A stretch of 53,277 nucleotides of DNA from Porphyridium purpureum (taxonomy: Eukaryota > Rhodophyta > Bangiophyceae > Porphyridiales > Porphyridiaceae), in NCBI GenBank assembly GCA_008690995.1, contig VRMN01000029.1, positions 1-53,277 of the forward strand, written 5' to 3'. Positions 10,579-21,292 of this stretch are shown here, one piece after another. Position 1 is the stretch's first letter, and each line of letters begins with the position of its first letter. A program made the translations under genes and the position numbers. The notes below the pieces were generated by a model. It was not told where the DNA came from. It searched no databases and saw only the letters and a list, made by a program, of their open reading frames with translations.

Positions 10579-13500
10579 GTCTCCTCGTGGCTCCACATTC
10601 AATCAAGACGCACTACGAGCTGCACTTGACCAGAGCGAGGAAGCGGTGCACTTGACGCTCTCCCTGCCAGCGCGAGGCGAGCACCGCGTGCGGGGAAAGA
10701 GGCACTTCGGGCTCGAGTAGGCAAAAGGCTGCCTTGCGCGGAGAAAGCTTGGACTTGGGACCACAGGGTCAGTCCAGAATGCCATCTGTTGAGATGTATA
10801 GGATTAAGGAGCTTGCTTCGACGTTCAAGGCGGCCACAAAGCGACGTACGCCAAGCGAGCGGCCGGTACTTTGTTCATTTTAAGGGCAGGTTTTCAGCTC
10901 AGACGCATCGTTTGTCTTTTGGTCGAAATGGAAAATGGATTTGCGTGCGCGGAATCAGCAGCGAGCATAGCAAATTGCATGGCAGGCTGTAACGAGGAAG
11001 CAACGCTCATGCAGTGGGTGCTAATCTTGGAGTCAGCGTCTCGCAGGTGTAAATCTTTCGCCCGGTCTTTGCCAATTTTCTTCTTTTTTATCTTTGGGGC
11101 GGCGGGAGGTTGTTTGTTGCTGGGTTTCTCTTGATAGTTACATCCCTTTCCGTAGTTCAACTCTCCCTGAAAGCACGGCAATTGCCAGTGGGTCCGGATT
11201 ACAGCAGATACAGTACTTGGGGACAGTTTCAACGTCCGATTGGATTGCTCATGGGCCGACGAAAGGTCCCAGAAAGAATCCAACCTGTAGAAAGGTGAAA
11301 GAAGGACGCAGTTGCAGTCGTATCACGCTCTTACATGCACCCGGAGCCGTAGTGCTCGTACGGTGTGCCGTTCGGTGCGGAGTTCTCGACGATGAGAGCG
11401 ATGCAGGGACCAATGCGCATCCCAGTCGGAAATAGTTTTGCATCTCCATCCTCGACGCCGTACAAAGCACCGCGAGAACCTCTTATATCGGCGAGCATGT
11501 TGGCACCCTGAACCATAGTTTTTCAAGATGCGTCTTTCTCTGCTTGGCAGCGCGCCTCTGCGTGAAAATCTTGTCACCTTCTCGACACGCATTACTCTGA
11601 TCGCGAGCACGACCAATGCTGCCCATGCAACCGGCCACTAGGATATCCGAAATGTTCCGACACACTAGCTGGCCAAACAGCATTCCCTTGCGTACTAATT
11701 GCACACGCTCTACTGCGATAAAAGGCTCTTGGCTGTGCTATCGCAACGCCATCACTTGAGATGCTTTTCTATGTGCCCTTTGACTCGGGTTCTTCGGGAA
11801 CAAAGGAGGGTATCAACGCTACGTGGCTTCCCAGCAACCGAGAAAGGTGCTCGAGCACGCCGGTCTGCGAACCACTTTCACTCTCGCGAACAGGGCGCAC
11901 ACTAAAGAAGCGTGCTCGTGACTTGCATAAGTGTCCGCAGCGGGCCCCTGCGCGACGGAGTATGCGAGGAGTGTCGCGTGCAAACCTCGATGGTGTGGAA
12001 TCACTCTCATGACCTAAGAACACCTCTACCTTGTCACAGAGCGCCCGGGATGCGCGCTTGAGATACATGGACAGCCATGTAGCGCACCCTTGGAAACTCG
12101 CTTACGGGCGCTGAGCTCCATAAATTCATTCGTCATGTGTACAGAGCTCCTTAGCAACTGGTGCATCCAACGGCTCAGACCGAGCTACCTTCAGCTCGTC
12201 CCTGAGCGATACTACCGTCACCCGAAGCGACGTCCAATAAAACTACACCCGCGCTGCTGCGCTCTGGATTGGATTGTGGTAATGATTCACGTTCTGGCAA
12301 GCCTCGCATCCATTTGCCTCCGAACGAGCTCGCATGTCTTGAAGCACGACCGCATACTCCATCTACGACTTGTGTATGTGCATAACCGATGCAATCATCT
12401 CTGCAAGACAGAACAAAGGTGGCTGTGAGCCTCCCGAATTGGAAGGGCTGTGGAGATCAGGAGTCCGGTAGGCAGCAACACCAGCACTACAACACACGAG
12501 CAAAGTGACACCAAACAGTGCCGGCTGAGGTGGAGCTTCTACCGCAGCGCTCAAATGTGGCCACACAACAGTCCCCGTTCGGCTTGACAAACGTAGCAGC
12601 GTGGTTCCTTGAACGGTTGGTGTAACTCTATGCGAGTTGCAGTGATGTGCACTGCAAAAACGTGATTGTTCGGGCGCAGGGCTAAGTAGGCCACAACTCG
12701 GGTGCGCGCTTTGGAAGGGATGCAAAGCGCACAGACGTCCTCTGTCTTCCTCGCCCTTTGCGTACCATGAAGCGCGAGCAGCTTTGAAGTACGACACGTT
12801 GATGTGCACGAAGCAGCCGGTCAAAAGATTGCAGGCAAAGTCGGACGCTCCCTCGCTCCAGTCAAGTGCCACAGTCGCTCGTGAGCTGTGCGTTGATCAG
12901 TTCCCGACAACGTACCAACCTGACGCGTCAGCGTAAGAGACAAGAAATCGCACGCGGGGGAGACTGTGCATGCCGTGTTTCCGGTCCTGACTGCTTTCCT
13001 TGGACTTTTCAGAAACTTGTCCTTCCCTCCAAGTCCTACCTCCTGGCCAAGCCGTACATATGTCGACAGAATTAATTTTTTTCCCACAATGTACTGTGCG
13101 TCGCGATCGAGAAAACCATCCTCATTGTCGTCGCCTTTGCGGTTGCTGAGCGTGTTCAAACGTGCAATCCGCTTCTCTACACCGCGCTGCAGTTCTACAT
13201 AGTTTCCGCTCTGGAGCATTTGACAGGCCCGGGCTTCTGGTCATAGGCTTTCCACTTGCCCCAACATCGTCAATCGTGCAGACGAGATGCGCATACAGTC
13301 TCATTTTGGCGAAGTGTACTCACGCAACACCACCTTTGGCCAGCGCACGAGTGCGCCAATTCAGCCTCTGCTGTCTCTTTGGGCGCAGCACTGGGTCAGC
13401 CGCACCCTGCTCTTTCCTCACGCGCGAGATGTCCCGGCTGCGCGCCACGATCGCTTCTCCAGCCACAGCACGAGGAACCAACGAGACTCGCGCAAGCTGT

Positions 13501-14030
13501 ATCGCAGCGACTTTGGCTTTCTTTCAGGATTTGTCCCGCCGCATTTCCGAGCCGCGATGTCGTGCCGCCTCGTGTGCCTGCGCTCCGCGTGCAGGCGCGA
13601 CACCCGTGTCGCGCGCTTGCGGTTGGCGCTTCATACCACGCCTCCCACAGCGAGCATCACACCCGGTACGGCTCCAGACGCCGCCTGCATTCGTCCGCGC
13701 CGCCGCGCTGCCGCCTAGCGGTTCCGTGCACACAACGTCCAGCCACGCCCTTGCAAGTGCACGAGAACCCAACGTACAGTCGGCGGTACACGCCAACCAA
13801 ATCCCGCGCGCTTCCACGCCACACCCGCCACCTGCGAGTGTCTACCGCGCGATTCCCGCGCGGGGTCATCGCGTACACCACCTTCCACAACGTGCCATGC
13901 GGGGCACACTCTGCAACGCTCGCTCTTTTTCTACACGCGCGCGCGTGAACGAGAGACGGTGCCGCTGCAACTTCGCGTTCGAGGGCTAGCGCGTCGCGAC
14001 CGCGAGGAGACACGTCATTCCACGCGTGGC
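10579..14030. other. Gene-poor stretch, possible unidentified relics
   Basis: No known family was recognised. Minus-strand segments at 11331-11516, 11483-11704 and 12821-13219 have amino-acid composition that looks once-coding (for example KGMLFGQLVCRNISD and GVEDGDAKLFPTGMRIG). They are short, in different frames and broken. The plus-strand open stretches at 13162-13989 have Ser/Arg/Ala/Cys-heavy composition typical of non-coding GC-rich DNA. Confidence 0.4.
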
Positions 14031-14031
14031 G

Positions 14032-14385
14032 TTCGTAGACGTCGGCGTGGAACGAGCTTGACGCCACACGAATGAAAGATTCTGGACACGCACGGCCTGT
14101 TGGCTTGTCAGGGATTGTCGCGGCGTTCGCAGACGTCGGCGTGGAACGAGCTCGACGCCACACGAATGAAAGATTCTGGACACGCACGGCCTGTTGGCTT
14201 GTCAGGGGTTGTCGCGGCGTTCGCAGACGTCGGCGTGGAACGGGCACAACGCCGCACGGATGAAAGATTCTGGACACGCACGACCTGTTGGCTTGTCAGG
14301 GATTGTCGCGGCGTTTGCAGACTTTGGTGTGGAACGAACACCGAGCCGCGCGAATGAATGCAAGATTCTGGACACGCGATCATGG
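14032..14385. repeat. 94-base tandem repeat, about 3.7 copies
   Basis: The phrase GTCGGCGTGGAACG recurs at 14041, 14135 and 14229, with a diverged fourth copy at 14323. The spacing is exactly 94 bases. Units also share AAAGATTCTGGACACGC and GGCTTGTCAGGG. A 94-base period is not a multiple of three, so it is unlikely to be a coding repeat. It lies about 450 bases upstream of the first DUF285 gene. Confidence 0.9.
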
Positions 14386-14591
14386 CGGTGGTGTTTGATG
14401 CCATCGCGCCCGCCTGTTCGTTTTGGAATGTTTGGTGACGCGCACGGTGGCCACGCGCGGCCGATGCGTGCTAAATATCTGTGTCGCGCGGTCGCTTCGT
14501 CGTGGATGTGGCCCAGCGCTGGTGTTCGGGTTACACATGTTGGCGGCGTCGCCGCGGTAGAAACGATGTGGCACAGACGCTCGGAGACATG

Positions 14592-14599
14592 TATAAGAG
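14592..14599 (+). promoter_or_regulatory. TATA-like box before the first DUF285 gene
   Basis: TATAAGAG followed by a G/A-rich, C-poor leader up to the signal-peptide ATG at 14836. The leader resembles those before the TM9 and membrane-protein genes. Confidence 0.35.
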
Positions 14600-14835
14600 T
14601 GGGGGAGGTGTGCCAGGTGATTCAATGTTAGCTTCGAGAAGATGAACATAAGGTTGGGAGAAGTTGCGGTATAGGGTAGAAGGCGCACGGTGCAGAGGTT
14701 GGGGCAGAAGAGCTTCCAGTGGCAGGGGCGAGTGAAAAGACCTAACATTTCTTTCCTTGTGCTCCATTGAGGGGCGTCCCGGGACGTGCAGGGCCGCTGC
14801 TGAATTGTTCAAGAAAGCCAAAGCGTACCATTGAA

Positions 14836-15852
14836 ATGGCGCGGATGTTTCCGTTGGCTTGGGCTGTGGCCATCGCGCTGTTTGCGACACTTTCTACGTG
14901 GCGCAGGGTCGTTGCCCAGGAGTTCTGCCTAGAGCTGGAGCTGAGCGACCCGTGCTTGCCGGTTGGGACAGTGGGCCTGGTACCAGACTCCAAGGGGCTG
15001 ATCGCATGCAGGGCCGTCCCCGCAGTGTGTTTCACTGGGTTCCCGGAGTGTGCACCGCAGGCCTGCCAGGGTTATATCGAGTCTGAGGAAGCCCAGATGG
15101 TGCTCGAGTACGAGGACGTGTCCGAGGTATCCTTGGAATTTACGGCACTGCCTGTGGATGTCGTGGTCGAGTACGGCGATGGAACTGTGGCGGCGTACAC
15201 GGGCACAGGGACATTTGATTACGCTTACAGTGCTCAGGGAAACTATCGAGTCATGATCTCCGGCAATCTAGGTGGCATCCGGTTCAAGGACGGTTTGACT
15301 GCTGTGGTCTCGTGGGGCGAGCTTGGCTTGACCACGTTGGAGGGCGCTTTCTCGTCAGTGTCTGTGCAGAGTGTGCCCGCCGACTTACCGCCAACGGTTA
15401 CGAATCTGGATGGTATGTTTCGTTCCTCAAGTTTCAATGGAGAGATTGGTGCGTGGGACGTGAGCAGTGTGACAAACATGGGCAACATGTTTAGAGGTGC
15501 CACTTCTTTCAACCAGGATATCTCTGGTTGGGACGTGAGCAGTGTGACAGACATGGGCAACATGTTTTCTGGTGCTAGTGCTTTCAACCAGGATATCTCT
15601 GGTTGGGACGTCAGCAAAGTCAGCACTTGTGGATATTTCAGTCTTAGTTCTGCACTGAAATGTGTGTTTTGGCCGCCTGGAAACTGTGAGAGCATTGAGT
15701 GCTACTCCGGTCCTTGCGGCAATTGCCAACCTTGCGACCCTTACTATCCATTCGATAATAGGTATCCGAACTATCCTTGCGAACCCTATTATCCTTGCGA
15801 CCCTATTGCATTCGATCCTTACCAAGCTTTATATCCTTGCGATCCATACTAG
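14836..15852 (+). CDS. Secreted DUF285/BspA-type repeat protein 1 with Tyr-Pro-Cys tail
   Basis: 338 residues, probably secreted or cell-surface. The ATG at 14836 begins a clear signal peptide (MARMFPLAWAVAIALFA..., predicted cut after VVAQ). Next come a Cys-rich stretch (~29-75), a PKD-like segment with EYGDGT and GNYRVMISG (~105-145), and three DUF285 repeats of about 25 residues built on FNxxIxxWDVSxVTNMxxMF (~190-265). The protein ends in a roughly 45-residue tail rich in Tyr, Pro and Cys (YPCEPYYPCDP). An upstream in-frame extension exists, but the signal peptide decides the start. The gene is a paralogue of the one at 21293, with matching sequence just upstream of both ATGs. DUF285 repeats are common in bacterial and protist surface proteins; a role in adhesion or wall structure is inference. 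Confidence 0.85.
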   Translation: MARMFPLAWAVAIALFATLSTWRRVVAQEFCLELELSDPCLPVGTVGLVPDSKGLIACRAVPAVCFTGFPECAPQACQGYIESEEAQMVLEYEDVSEVSLEFTALPVDVVVEYGDGTVAAYTGTGTFDYAYSAQGNYRVMISGNLGGIRFKDGLTAVVSWGELGLTTLEGAFSSVSVQSVPADLPPTVTNLDGMFRSSSFNGEIGAWDVSSVTNMGNMFRGATSFNQDISGWDVSSVTDMGNMFSGASAFNQDISGWDVSKVSTCGYFSLSSALKCVFWPPGNCESIECYSGPCGNCQPCDPYYPFDNRYPNYPCEPYYPCDPIAFDPYQALYPCDPY

Positions 15853-15888
15853 TCGCGCTCGGTCTGTTGCGTGACGATGAGAACAGTG

Positions 15889-15960
15889 GATCACAGTCCT
15901 GGCCAAGATGTTTGCAACACCTGCATTTTGGTCCAAAAAGTTGGATCTTAGAGTAAAATA
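15889..15960. repeat. Tc1/mariner terminal-repeat fragment
   Basis: ACAGTCCTGGCCAAG here equals the outer end of the Tc1 element at 36510. The internal continuation differs. No transposase lies beside it, so it looks like a single leftover end or a tiny non-autonomous copy, 37 bases after the DUF285 stop codon. Confidence 0.5.
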
Positions 15961-15965
15961 GCTCA

Positions 15966-16421
15966 TGTCGTGGATAAAGTGAAGAAGTAGACTGCAAGCC
16001 GGCAGTGTAAGAGTGCGACCAGGCGATGGGTACGCGTGAACGCGAGGTGGGCGTTTCAAGAGCGTGTGCCGCATGGTGGACGCGCGGGGCACATGCAGCA
16101 GAAGCGCGCGGACGCAGTCGAAGCGGCGGCGCGCGGATATGAATATGCTTGGCGCGGCGAAGCGCAGGGCGCGGACAGGCACCCTCACGCGCAAGGAGTG
16201 TTGGCATCCGCTTGCCCGTTGGTTGGTTATCGCGTGAAGTAAAGTTGGCACGAATCGGGTCGTTTGCAAGGTGAAAAAGCTCGTGTACCTCAAACCATTC
16301 TACGACGCCGTACCTCTAGGTGTACACCCAGGGCGTCTCTCGGACCGGAACACTTTTAAGCCATGTTAACCCTATCCAGTAAAAAAGCTTCTTTGGTTGA
16401 AACCGTGCAAACTCACGTCAG
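15966..16421. other. Intergenic region before the TM9 gene
   Basis: No gene seen. The stretch is G/C-rich on both strands. It leads into the purine-rich leader of the next gene. Confidence 0.4.
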
Positions 16422-16524
16422 ATGTCGCGGAGTGAGATGGTGAAAGTGGGGAAAGGAAACGTGGGAGTGAGGAAAGGGGTGAATGGGGTGACTCGGTTCG
16501 TGCGCGGTGTTGAGCGAAAGCCGC
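16422..16524 (+). promoter_or_regulatory. C-poor, G/A-rich leader of the TM9 gene
   Basis: The sense strand here is almost only G, A and T (GGGGAAAGGAAACGTGGGAG and similar). It directly precedes the first in-frame ATG. Similar leaders precede the genes at 14836 and 24399 and, on the minus strand, 41199, which suggests a shared leader composition. Confidence 0.4.
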
Positions 16525-18538
16525 ATGGAGCAGAGGAGCATGCGAACTGGGGCGATGGGTCCGCCCGGGAAGTTGCGATGTGGCGTGGTGGTATGGGCTG
16601 TGGTGGTCTTTCTGGCAATCGTGTTGGCCAACAGCGCACACGCGTTCTATTTGCCTGCCACCGCACCGATCGATTATGAGGCTGGCTCCAAGCTGGAAGT
16701 GTTTGCGAATGAATTAACCTCGACGGTGAATGAGACGCGCTTCGAGTATTACTCGCTGCCCTTCTGCCAGCCGGAAAAGCGCCCAAAGTCAGAGCATCGC
16801 AACCTGGGGAAGATCCTGTCTGGCGACATGGTCAGCCCTACGCAGTTCCAGATCGCCATGATGGTCGAGGAGAAGTGCAAGCTGCTGTGTGACAAGCCCA
16901 CCGTCTTGGACGAGGAAATGACAAAGTGGCTCATTTCACGCATCAACGACAGCTACAGTGTTCGGCTCAACATGGACAATATGCCGGTCGTAATGGAGCA
17001 CACCATTGTGGGCAAGGGCGGCGAGCAGAGCGTTTACTCCATCGGCTATCGTCTCGGGGCCGAGAAGCATGGCAAGTTTTTCTTATTCAATCATCTTTCG
17101 TTTAAGGTACTGTATCACGTCCCGTCACACGTCACGCAGTTGTTCTTGGCGTCCGGGAACAAGCCACTCTATCACGTTGTGGGCTTCCAAGTGATCCCAG
17201 CGTCTGTTGCGCACAAGGCGGACAAGCCGTGTGAGTTTACACGCGACCAACTACTCCAGGAAGTTGAGGTTGGCGCAAAAGTTTTTACGACCTACTCGGT
17301 GAACTTTGAGGAAAGTCCGATTCGCTGGGCGACGAGGTGGACTCCGCTTCTGAAGGCCTCGGACGAGCAGCGTGGCGTTTTGTGGTTTTCGATCATCAAC
17401 ACAAGTTTTATGGGCCTATTCTTAACCGCCATGGTGGCGGTTATCGTTCTCCGCACACTTTATAAGGACTTTGTGCGCTAGAATTGTCCAGAAGAAGAAG
17501 AAGATGATGATGAAATACAGGATGACAATGGCTGGAAGCTGGTACACGGCGATGTGTTCAGACCACCAGTCCACAAGGAGGCGCCGTCGCTGATGCTTCG
17601 TTCCGACGCGCCACGTTCTGTTCGTCACAAATACTGTGCTCCTGTTTGCAGCTCTCGGCTTCCTATCGCCGGCGAACCGTGGCGGGCTGCTTTCGACCAT
17701 GCTGTACTCGTGGGTCTTTAGCTCAGCGATCGGCGGATACATGGCGGCACGCACCTACGCCGTGCTTCAGGGCTCCAGCAACAAGCATGTGACAATGGCA
17801 CCGGCACTGTTGTTTCCGGGTCTCGCATTCGCGCTCATGAATTGTCTGAATCTTTTTATGACAATCAAGCGCTCGACGTCATTGATACATTTCCTAACGC
17901 TGGTCTTTGTGACCTTCCTGTGGTTCGGTCTTTCGGTGCCCATGAATGTCCTCGGGGCATATTTGGGCTTCCGGGGAAAGCCAGTCGAGTTTCCGACGAG
18001 GACCAATCACATTCCGCGCGAGATCCCTCCCCCACCGTTTGGCATTGCCTTCAGATACTATGCGCTGTGCTCTGGTCTCATTCCGTACGGTGTGGTCTTT
18101 GTAGAACTGGCGTTCATCCTCAATTCCTTTCGGAGGAGCCAAATCTACTACATGTTCGGTCTTTCGTGTGTTGTGCTCATCTTGCTCATTGTGACTTGTG
18201 CAAAAGTCGGCATCGTCTTTGTTTACATGAGCCTCTCGAGCGAGAATTATCACTCGTGGCGGAACGCATTTGGATGCTGTGTGTTTAGCGGCGTGTATGT
18301 CTATTTGTACTCGATTGTATTCCTTTTCCAGACCTTCGGCATAGCGAAGCCCGACAGTCACGTGGTCAGTACAATCACTTTGTCGGCGTACGTGACCCTG
18401 CTTTCGTTTGCGTTCAGTCTCATGCAAGGCTTTGCTGGCTTCCAGAGCAGTTTAATTTTTGTGCGGCGGATCTTTGCTGCCGTGCGAGTGGATCAAGGCA
18501 TCATTTATCACTTGCAAGGCAAAGCGCTGCTCGTCTAA
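16525..18538 (+). pseudogene. TM9/EMP70 endomembrane protein, interrupted
   Basis: Nine-transmembrane (TM9SF) proteins sit in Golgi and endosomes and help sort membrane cargo. The start ATG at 16525 (alternatives 16540, 16555) gives a signal peptide, then FYLPATAPIDYEAG and EYYSLPFCQP, the family's lumenal signature. The first membrane helix ends near 17478. A TAG at 17479 replaces the usual Tyr. The same frame then continues through an acidic run and GWKLVHGDVFRPP, the conserved cytosolic loop. Near 17595 the frame changes, and FAALGFLSPANRGG onward gives the remaining eight helices up to the signature SLIFVRRIFAAV. Normal members stop right after a KxD-type COPI retrieval signal; here the protein runs on about 14 residues past VRVD. 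The stop, the shift and the lost terminus suggest a pseudogene, though the stop and shift could be sequence errors. Confidence 0.85.
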
Positions 18539-18697
18539 CTCTGTGTTGGCGTTTGTGTGGGTTTGCCATGGCGGATTGTTCTTTTCGTGTGGTGACGCTG
18601 CCTTTGGAGTTCCTCCGTCAAACAGAGTCCGTGCAATTCACACGATGCTTCTGCGCGTACGCACTTGCTGCTTCGCTATCTCACAATCTGTTGAGAA

Positions 18698-18703
18698 AAT
18701 AAA
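18698..18703 (+). terminator. AATAAA poly(A) signal after the TM9 gene
   Basis: AATAAA lies 160 bases past the TM9 stop in an otherwise GC-rich region. The position is reasonable for a cleavage/polyadenylation signal. Confidence 0.45.
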
Positions 18704-19789
18704 CTAGATCTCGTCGTTCCCCAGAAAATGCGCAAATGGTTCTCAAATGGGGTATGCTCCGAAAGGACAACAGGATTCCAAGACTGAGTGATCATATGCT
18801 CACTTCAATAAGCCTCCCTGACGGCAGACTTCATATAGTGTGTGGCCGTACGTCCTCCTAACAAATTTAACGAGAGTGACGTCTCCAAATTGCTCTTGCT
18901 TGGAGAAATCCGGAGCGACGAGCAAGGAGGCCGGAAGTGAAATTCATGCGTGTGGACAGCGAATGCAAGCATATGCTTGGAACTCCACTGCACCCTCAGT
19001 CTCCACAGCATCCGCATACGTCGCAGCAGACAGACGTAAGGAAAGAAAGAGATACTCCTTCTGCTTGTGTAAAATGGTCGGGCTGTCTCAAACATGACGG
19101 GTTGCGTCCCAGAAGGAGTTCTTCAGATCGCGCCGTGACAAATCGTCAACACGTCCACCAGCTGTCTGGCCATGGGAGTGCGCGGGCACGAGCACGGAGC
19201 GGTAAGCAATTACCCTCAGGCGCCCACTCTGTGCTTCGCAAAAGGCGTTTATTTCCACGCAATAAAAGCCATATCTATCTCTTTGCCTCTCCCGACAGCT
19301 CGCCTTCCGAGGAAGCGCACGACGTCTAAATTACTCAGACGAAACTGAGTCGTTTAAATTGATACTTGTTGGGCCGGTGAGATTCTGACTGGAGAACCAG
19401 GGCATTGGGGTCTTAGGGTTTAGTACGGGCTGACCTGTCTATAGAACTTGAAGAGTCTTGACGAAATACTTTTCGACACGAAGGAAGCGATTGAGCCATG
19501 CGTCGCATCGCGTTGCGCACAGCCATGAGCGCCGTGGCGCGCGTGCGTACATGGGACGTGGCGGTGGCGAGCTGTCGCGTCCGCATCCCAGAATGTGCTC
19601 GGCGCGTTGGGCGCGATGGCGCCGACACGGTGCTGCGGCCGCCCGAAGTCGGTGCGCGAATGGTTCTGACATACGAATCGTAAGCCTGGCGCTGTTCCGT
19701 GTCAACGTGTCGGTGCATCTCCAGCTCGGCCAAGTTAAGAGGCTTGCTTATTCAGACTCGACAGGATCCTGGCACAACCGCGCAAATCG
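18704..19789. other. No recognised gene
   Basis: Short open stretches on both strands show no family motif, signal peptide or repeat that I could recognise. 19460-19690 is CpG-rich with Arg/Ala-heavy translations in all frames, typical of non-coding GC-rich DNA. Confidence 0.4.
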
Positions 19790-20535
19790 TTTCATGATGG
19801 TCGTCGTGCGAATGGGCCATTGGCCGCGATACCGAGAGCGGGTCTGGGTGTCGCGGGAGCGATTCGGAACAGGGCAGACGACTGCCGACATCGTCAGCTT
19901 CTCATCATGGGAGTATTCGCGATGCCATACCGGCAGCGCATGTACAGAGCGAGCATCCAAGGCAGCTCCTCAAAGTGCGCATGCCATAGCACGATGTGGC
20001 TGGGTTTGAGCGGTCTGGCGCGCAAGCGCCACCCAGCAGCAACGCTGCTGAGTTCAAACCACATCTTGCTGCACCCATGTGGGTGCATCGGCGTGGGTGC
20101 GTACACCTACAAGAAATTCCGAATGCCGCGGCCGAGTTCCGCGTGGACAAGTATCATGTGGTGGACGCATCGTTCGTCAGCCAATATGCACAGATTGCGA
20201 CCCACATTCGAACTGAGCCAGGGGAGGTTCTGTTCGGGCTGTGTGGTCGGTTTGTAACGATGCGACTTCCAATGGCAAGCAGTCTTCGAATTCGGGTTTA
20301 GGCTACCCTTGCAACTGGCTCCGCAAGAGCTCGTGACTTTCGCTCACGCGCACGTCGTATTGACCAAAGAGGATGCAATCAAGCGGAACAAACAGCGGTC
20401 TGTCCAGAATGCGCTGCTCGAATATGAGACAGTGGTGACTTCTTTTCTTCACAGCAGATGAGACGAACACGCGCGAACCTGAACACAGACTACTCCATGA
20501 GGCTTCATTGAACGTAACGCGAATGGCAGTTCCCC
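19790..20535 (+). pseudogene. EEP-type (endonuclease/exonuclease/phosphatase-like) relic, copy A
   Basis: Homologous in inverted orientation to the relic at 28800-29460. Shared blocks include VSRERFG (~19850), VHLQEIPN (~20105), EVLFGLCG (~20225), a VxxHxxL-type strand (~20340) and ADETNTREPE (~20465-20490), where the partner has AGDMNTRKPE. LQE and GDMN(T) are the family's metal-binding Glu and phosphate/Asp-Asn motifs (as in CCR4, exonuclease III and synaptojanin). Here the GD-M core is already altered. The frame changes several times and stops intervene, so it is non-functional. The exact subfamily cannot be told. Confidence 0.5.
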
Positions 20536-21292
20536 ATGGCTGACCATGCGCTTCGTCGCCGTGCGATGCATGTGTGAACATTTTCCATTGCGCGCTGCGC
20601 TTGCGCTGTTTCTGTGCCTCGGCGGATCCAGTGCGCTGTCGCGTGGCATTGATATTCTAGGTTCACCGCTTCTTTCCTACAAGCTTGCGTTCCATCCCTT
20701 CGACCGCATTTGCCCCTTGAAGAATAATCCACCACTGCAGACGCGCACGCGTGCGCGCACGGTGCGTTGTGTGGAACGTGCGCGCGTGTGCAGAGGCCGG
20801 AATCGGGGACACGCGGGGGTGTGGCGCGGGCCGGGACGAGCCCCAGCGTCGTTCGTTTAGTGTTATTCGGAGTGGTTCGGCGATGCGCGCGGTGGACACG
20901 CGCGCTACCAGTGTGCACGAGAGACAGGCATGTGTCGCGTGATGGATTCACGGCGCGCGTGTGTGACGACGTTGGCCGCTTCCACAACTTGCGCGGGATA
21001 GTTGCAACGCCTTGCATGCACAGACCAGCGTGCATCGATACGGGTATAAGAATGCGCTGCAGCGCGGCGCAAGCGGGCTGGGTGGACGCTTGTCTAGGAA
21101 TGAGACGACGTGGAGCAGTGCGCCGGAACAAGAGGAGCACGACGTAGAGGTGGCAGCACAGACCAGTGTCGGCGGATAGTCGCATCTAGGTATATTTGTT
21201 GGAAGCCTTTGCTGGGCTGCATTTGCGGGGCTTCCCGGGACAGGCTCGCCCTGCTGCCGATCTGGACCAACAGCCAAAGCACGCGGTTGAAA
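20536..21292. other. Intergenic region before the second DUF285 gene
   Basis: No gene assigned. It holds a CpG-rich, alternating GCGC/GTGC stretch (20740-20960). Nearest the gene is a TATATTT box near 21190. The last ~70 bases resemble the same interval upstream of the DUF285 gene at 14836, so the duplication that made the two paralogues included upstream DNA. Confidence 0.45.

Noticed and set aside
13162-13989. 275-residue plus-strand open frame
   Set aside because: Composition is that of CpG-rich non-coding DNA, neighbouring frames are equally open, and there is no motif or good start context.
14032-14385. CRISPR array
   Set aside because: The unit repeats as a whole with no unique spacers, and the genome is eukaryotic.
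17481-17640. Intron in the TM9 gene
   Set aside because: The interval encodes the conserved acidic loop and GWKLVHGDVFRPP in frame after the stop, so it is coding sequence and not an intron.
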